DNA of 25,246 bases, taken from assembly GCA_015852425.1 (NCBI GenBank), contig JAAAIG010000518.1, positions 1-25,246 of the forward strand, written 5' to 3'. The position numbers and the translations under genes were made by a program. The stretch is from Gryganskiella cystojenkinii. Taxonomy: Eukaryota; Mortierellomycota; Mortierellomycetes; Mortierellales; Mortierellaceae. The notes below the pieces were generated by a model, which was not told where the DNA came from, did no database searches, and saw only the letters and a list, made by a program, of their open reading frames with translations. Shown here one piece after another: positions 19,686-25,246 of the stretch (positions are counted from its first letter, which is position 1; every line of letters starts with the position of its first letter).

Positions 19686-22600
19686 ATGCAGATCGCGGAC
19701 GGACAGAAAGAGACCAGCGTGCCATTCATGACAACTCACGCCCATGCGACTGGAGGAAGCCTGCGAGCCTCCCGATCCACCTCCACCTTCGGAAGCGTTG
19801 TTTCCTCGACACAGACACATGATCCCTTACCACCCTCTCGACGGGCCTCATCCATCGACTCGGCAACGTTGCTTCCCTCGGGCACAGTGACCGCCACGTT
19901 TTCCAAAGCGACCATGCTCTCAGCCTCGTCTTCGCTGCAGTCCTCAGGATCCTTTACAACCTCAACTTCTCCCTCGGCATCCTCGTCCTCACTCCTTTCG
20001 GACCCTGCACTAGTGACAACGAGTGAACCCCAACCAGCTGATGCGAGAGACACCGATCCACAACCTCGGACGACATCCGCAGAGTCAATCAGCATCGTGC
20101 AATCAATGTCAACAACGCCCTCAAACAGCCGCAGACCAGATAGTATCGTCAAGGAATCTTCAACATCATCATCTCGACCGGTCTCAACCTCAGCACACAG
20201 AGTAGCGGCACCAGCAACAACAACCAGACCCAAACAGCAGACCGTCCCTCCGATGGATCCGCTGTTCTTTGGAGACTACTCCTTTCCTGAGCATCCGACT
20301 GTACACGACCTACTGCAAGTCTTCCTTCTTGACAAGAGTTCCAAACAACGGGATTTTCATCACTCGCTTCAACTGCATGCGCACTTGATGGGCTTGGCTC
20401 TCTCTGCAAGGCTCTCCAGGGGTCTCGATCTCGCGTACGACCATGCCCATGACGCCTACAAGAACAGACAGCGACCCGAGCGTCGGACGGAATTCATCTC
20501 TTGTTACAATTATACCCATGAGGAAACCGAGCGTATCCTACTCCATGCCCTGGCTCACCCTCACCCGCGACCAAGTTTTCTCGACATGATAAATCAGTCC
20601 TCTTCGTTTGCGATTCTGGCGTTTTTCCATCAACTCAGGACGGATCCCACGATTCTCGCGACCGCGTTCAGGAATCTACAGGCTCAGGAACTCGACACGC
20701 TGCTCTCGCCAGATCGAGCAACTGCGCAAGCGTACAGTCATGTTGGAAACCGCGTTGCTCGAGAGCGAGGCTACAGCATGCAGAACGGACCCTCCCATAG
20801 CACCACTGGACAACAATCCTCACCCCTCAATCAATCCTCTTCACAGGACCGACAACACTCTACTCAGGGCAGTGTACCAAACTTTGTGAACGGTCAGGAT
20901 ATCATCCACATCATCCTGTGCAACCTCTTTGGCCCTTCCTCCTTTGAACGCGAGCACAACTTGCGGACGCGAACAATTAAGGCCATCTTTACAGGACTTT
21001 TGACGGAAAAGAAGGGCGAACGCCTGATGACCGATATTCTCGAGCGATATGTGGCGCAATCGGAATGGCAACAATGTAGTCGAGTCAAGGCCAATTTTGA
21101 ACGGACACTGTTGAATATTGTTCACAGAGGCGAATCGACCCTGGTAGGATTCACGGACGATGAGCTGAACGCCAACATCTTGCCGATGACCAACAGCCAG
21201 TTCAATCAACCACTCGGGCGGATGCCAAGCGTGCCCATTATGAAGACCGATATCACGGATCCTACAACGCTGCAACAAGCGCGATATGGCAACTCGTACA
21301 AGGACAACACTGACCGTGTGGGTGCTGTCGATTCCCGGTCAAGAACCCAGAGCGAAAAATCCGACCGACAAGCTGTTGTCGAGGAGTTTTATATCGAGGC
21401 TTGTTTGGATATCCTGGACGCGCTGAACGAATTTAGTCCTCCCTGTATCTTTGAATTGTCAAGGATGATCTTTTCCGAGATTGACGAAAGGACGAAACCT
21501 TACGCGTCCTTGATAATAATTGTCAAGTTCTTCTTTTATCGGTTCATGAACAAGTGCATAGCATATCCAGAAGTAACTACTATGCACGGTGTTTTATTTG
21601 CGAACACGGTCAATTATCATTATGATTTTAACGAGTTCTCTCCCTTCGATAGACTTATGGACTGATGCAGGACGTGTTTATCACGGAAAGACAGCGACAG
21701 AGCATCTTGTACACAACACACCAGCGGCTTTATCGTTATGTTACGAGTATACTCAACCCTGTGCCAGGATGGTATGTTCTTGCTCTGTCATGTTCGATAG
21801 GCACCCAACTTCTACTATCGATACTGATTCTCTTCCATTATCTTTTCCTTAGGGAATCAAGGTCCCCGATGATCGATTCGAGAATTAGGGACAAGGTTGA
21901 TCTCTTTATCCGCAGATTCTCCTCCGACATTAGTGGCATAAACAGTGAGCCGCATTATACCCTCAAATCCATCGCGGAGCTGTCGACGCCTGGTCCAATG
22001 CCAGAGCGACTGCGACATGATCCCTTCAAGGGACCGACGGTCACACCTATGCTACTATTATGCCCCTCGGATTTCACAACCCTATTTTATTTCGTCTGTC
22101 CTGGTCTCCGGTCGGCGAGTGCTGCGACGAGTTCAGGATCGGGATCGTCGATGACAAGGTCTAGTAGTTTCAGTGGAAAGGGTAGTCATGTCGGTACCAG
22201 GATGAGAACTTCTTCTGAGACGCCACCAACATACCCTGCTGCGATGCGAGCAGCCACACCTATAAGCGCATCTGGATCTGGGACAACCTCGCCGGCGAAA
22301 GCGACTCATCCACCATTAGCAGGAAGGACACACAAGCGATCCTCGCCGAGTTTCCCGTTCTTTGCTGCAGCAGCTGTAGCTCTACCCTTCAAATCCAAAC
22401 CGCCGCCACCACTACCACTCGAGAAATACCCTACTGCGCCTGCAGAGTCGTCGACTTTTCTGTCTTTGTCAAGGATCAAACCTGGTCAAGTAGTCTCTCC
22501 GAAGACTGCCACTGTCGAGGTCACCAGCTGTGCGGGAGCTTCTGTCGTCTCTCAACCCTGTTCGACCGACAAGACCGATAGCACTTCATCAACATCCAGT

Positions 22601-25246
22601 ACAGCCTCTATCTCGTCCATCTCTTCTATTCGCTCGGCAGAGACCCCAGCACCACCGCCACAAGTCACTGAACCGTGGGCGGATGAAACTCTCTTACCAG
22701 ATCTGAAAACTGCTATTCTAGAGCTGAAACGGTTTCAGTCGGCACCAATCAAGGAGTTCCCTTGGGCGCAAAACAACCCGAATGTGCCGCCTCTGAAGGA
22801 ACCCTGGGCGCTGGCCTATGTCCATTATACGGAATCAGATTCTTCTGATGATGGAGAGGATCGGATGGTCGAATCTGGATTGGCGATGGCCCCATCTTGC
22901 ATGGCCATGATGATGGAGAACGCGACTTCCGGTGGACCGTCCAGGATCGTCACTGTCACGAAACCAATCTTGGTGGATCAGGTCATGGATTCGGCTTTTA
23001 GTCACAACGTTAATGACGGTGTTATAGATCTAGATCTCAACGTCGACGAATCGGATGGCGAATCAATGTTATCGTCTGAAGACAGTTCGTTTCTTCAGCA
23101 TCAGGCGTATAGCCACTCGAGCGAGGACAAGGGTATATCTATTCTTCGCGTCAACAGTAGCCAGATGTTGTCCTCCACTGCAGAATCGGGGATGAAGTCT
23201 ATTCCTCATCCAGGAGAACCGAGTGAGGGAGGTGGGTCCAGGTGCGAGCTGTCGAACTCACGAAGCGGCTACACTGAGCTCTCGGCGATCAAGAGAACCG
23301 CTGCAGATCGTGCCTGGAAAGCGAGAATCCGCGAAACCGTGCATTCTGAAGCTGATTTCCCAGAGGATGTTCGAACAGTCGCCCGTTCAATCTTTCGAGT
23401 CATCCGTGACTTTGATATCATCTCTGAAACACCCTTTGGCGATGAAAGAAGGCTGGGCCAAGGTCACCATAGTATCCGATCGCTGTTACTGCAAGGCGTG
23501 GAACAGGCTCGTGTCCATGGCAACCATGCAGCCGCGATTGGGTTCCATCATGCGCTTCGGATCCTGGACTCTTCAGCAACGTTGAGGCAGCTGGACAGTT
23601 CAAAGCTAATTTACCTCTTGGCGATGCCAATCAAGCATCGTTTGGAGCACCGATTGGGACGATCACGAGGTCGGGCCATTTGGGATGGGTATGCACATAC
23701 CTGGCATCAGCGCGTCGTGGCAGCGATCGATCGCAAACGCGAGCTTTTGTCATCTTTAAGGATCAAGATGTACTATCAAACATGTGTCCGAAACTCGCGT
23801 GCGTTTGATCGGTCCCTCAGGGTCATTCGTGCACTGAGTCAGTTAAACCGTGAGGCACTCAGGAAATATCAACCTGTTGAAGAATGGGATCGATGCTTTG
23901 GCGAGGGTGTCCCCTGGGAGGATGCAGATCCGAAAATCGGCGTGGCCTCGAAATGCGGTCATCCAAACTGTCGAGGTAACTGTATCGCAGATCAGTACTC
24001 TCAGAGCTTTTATGGCGATACTTCAGGTTTCCAGATTGATACAGCGTCGCGGAGGTATAGTGGCAACTCGGGTCCAATTCCAGTTCTGAGGGCTTCCAAG
24101 GGTCGGCGGAGCAGCTTTAGCACCTACATGGACAATGTCACTTCAAGGTCCCTCCCGTATCAGGAGAGTACCCTTGGTCTCCTCAAGGAGCGGCAACTGG
24201 CCAATTTCAGCTCCAGCGCAGCCAGTGCAGTCGGCGGCGGTGGTGGTCAGGGTGAAGTTGCCGAGCCTCCTTTGGACTTTAGCATGGATGCTCGCGAGGT
24301 TGAGGCTGTCCAACGATGGGTCAACGATGCCGGCATCCACAATTTCTTGCCCGGGGACGATGTTTTTCTTCGATTCTGTATGGAGATTGAATCCGTGATT
24401 CGTGGCATTGGACTCGGAGGTACCGGAATTCAAGGTGCGGGAATCCTACAGATGCCCTCGCTTTCAGGGGGCAGCGGCGGCGGCGACTTTTTCGCAAAGG
24501 AGGTCCAAAAGTACAATGGTCAGTTTGTACCTGGAATGGGACCCTCAGATCCTGTCCCGGTCACAAAGCAAGGCAGTACCTCTGGCGTGGCCGAATTTCT
24601 TGCCAATTCGTTCAAGAGCGGCGGTCAAGTGTCCTCCTCTGTGCCCACAGTGACTGGAAATCATTTCTTTCCCTCGGGTGCGAACCAGTCGAATCCCCAG
24701 TTGCCAAATGTACTTAGTGGACCTAACAGTGCCGCCAGCGGAAGTGGAAGCGGTAACTCCAGGATGACAGTTCGTCATGCGTTCCACAGCCATTCGTTAG
24801 GATCACAGGAGCCGCTGCCGTTCTTGGCGGAAGATCCCAGTTCAGTTTATTCGTTCCCGTCCGGTCCGACTTACGCGCTGTACCACCCTCCGTACTCAAC
24901 CACTTCGCATGGCACCAGTTCTGCAACATCGGGATCTAGCGCTCATGGGGGCATGTCCTCGACATTTTCTCAGGGTGCGCAAGCACCCAAGGATATGAAT
25001 GAGTTCCTGAGACGGATTCAATTGAAGCTGACGAGTTTTGTGCTCTCCGAATGGTTGGATCAATTTGGTGAGGTCGAGGCTGACCTATGGTTCCAAGAGT
25101 TTTTGGAGGAAATGTGTTTGAATGCGCAAGGTGAACATGACCGTCGATCGAGAGATTCTTGTGACGATGAGGATTTTGTGCATTCGAGTCATCGTATGGA
25201 TCTCGAAGAGGATCCTTTGGAGTTCCCCATTGGTCATCGATTCTCG
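19686..25246 (+). CDS. Large RasGAP-domain protein, GAPVD1/RME-6-like; 3' end outside the window
   Basis: Exons 19686-21572, 21671-21771 and 21853 onward (GT-AG, in phase) give 1,794 residues and no stop. Residues 1-189 are Ser/Thr-rich and disordered. From about 190 (MDPLFFGDYSF) to 663 the order of motifs resembles the N-terminal half of GAPVD1: a helical lead-in, SFAILAFFHQLRTDPTILAT near 310, DIIHIILCNLFGP near 405, and the RasGAP-like core end ASLIIIVKFFFYRFMNKCIA followed by YPEDVFITERQR near 610-640. Then come long disordered linkers, a helical block (about 1190-1390), a CGHPNCRGNC knot and RFCMEIESVIRG, with EFLRRIQLKL close to the edge. In animals such proteins carry a C-terminal VPS9 Rab5-exchange domain; if present here it lies beyond the window. 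The start is uncertain: TTATGCAG at the ATG also resembles a 3' splice site, and ATG 19728 is an alternative. Confidence 0.75.

Noticed and set aside
19736..20233. 165-aa open frame on the minus strand
   Set aside because: It is the shadow of the Ser/Thr-rich N-terminus of the RasGAP gene, which explains its Val/Ala/Asp/Glu-rich composition.
20841..21278. 145-aa open frame on the minus strand
   Set aside because: It is antisense to the RasGAP-like domain, whose plus-strand reading matches a known family pattern.
1..25246. tRNA, 5S rRNA, snRNA, transposon, CRISPR
   Set aside because: A scan by eye for tRNA box B motifs, 5S and U6 starts, terminal inverted repeats with transposase frames, and regular repeats found none. 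A tRNAscan/Infernal/RepeatMasker run would be decisive.

Overview
The window looks like nuclear DNA from a filamentous fungus. Genes are broken by many short GT-AG introns (mostly 87-145 nt), genes sit on both strands, and TATA boxes, pyrimidine-rich leaders and AATAAA signals are visible. Intron density (16 introns in one 840-aa gene) and protein style suggest an early-diverging lineage such as Mucoromycota, perhaps Mortierella-like; that placement is inference. I see no mobile element, rRNA, tRNA, CRISPR or plasmid/phage feature.

Layout. (1) 1-411, minus: 5' part of a mitochondrial porin (VDAC). (2) 1619-3064, minus: Sfr1/Mei5-like recombination protein. (3) 3553-4177, plus: a 131-aa protein that is essentially only the first PAH domain of Sin3, sharing a 488-bp divergent promoter with SFR1. 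(4) 4178-8221: a long stretch without a confident gene, with three small coding-like islands and then two TATA/CT-rich leader units. (5) 8222-8692, plus: 156-aa two-finger C2H2 protein. (6) 9641-13964, minus: complete 17-exon VPS34 (class III PI3-kinase) gene; a 10-N assembly gap lies in an intron. (7) 14524-15639, plus: five-exon DJ-1/PfpI-family gene, divergent from VPS34. (8) 15658-15867, minus: possible 69-aa single-pass membrane protein. (9) 16026-18445, plus: six-exon gene for a 578-aa protein I do not recognise. (10) 18621-19132, plus: possible three-exon 88-aa membrane protein. (11) 19686 to the right edge, plus: N-terminal 1,794 residues of a large RasGAP-domain protein resembling GAPVD1/RME-6.

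Functional links. Most genes are unrelated housekeeping functions. VPS34 makes PI3P on endosomes, and GAPVD1/RME-6 proteins act on Rab5, an upstream activator of VPS34 in animals; this shared endosomal theme may be coincidence. The most unusual items are the stand-alone Sin3 PAH1 protein, two inferred GC-AG introns (VPS34 intron 1, and an in-frame optional one in SFR1), the fungal RasGAP giant, and the unidentified 578-aa protein. Exon boundaries were placed by hand from splice motifs, phase and remembered family conservation; none is backed by RNA data.
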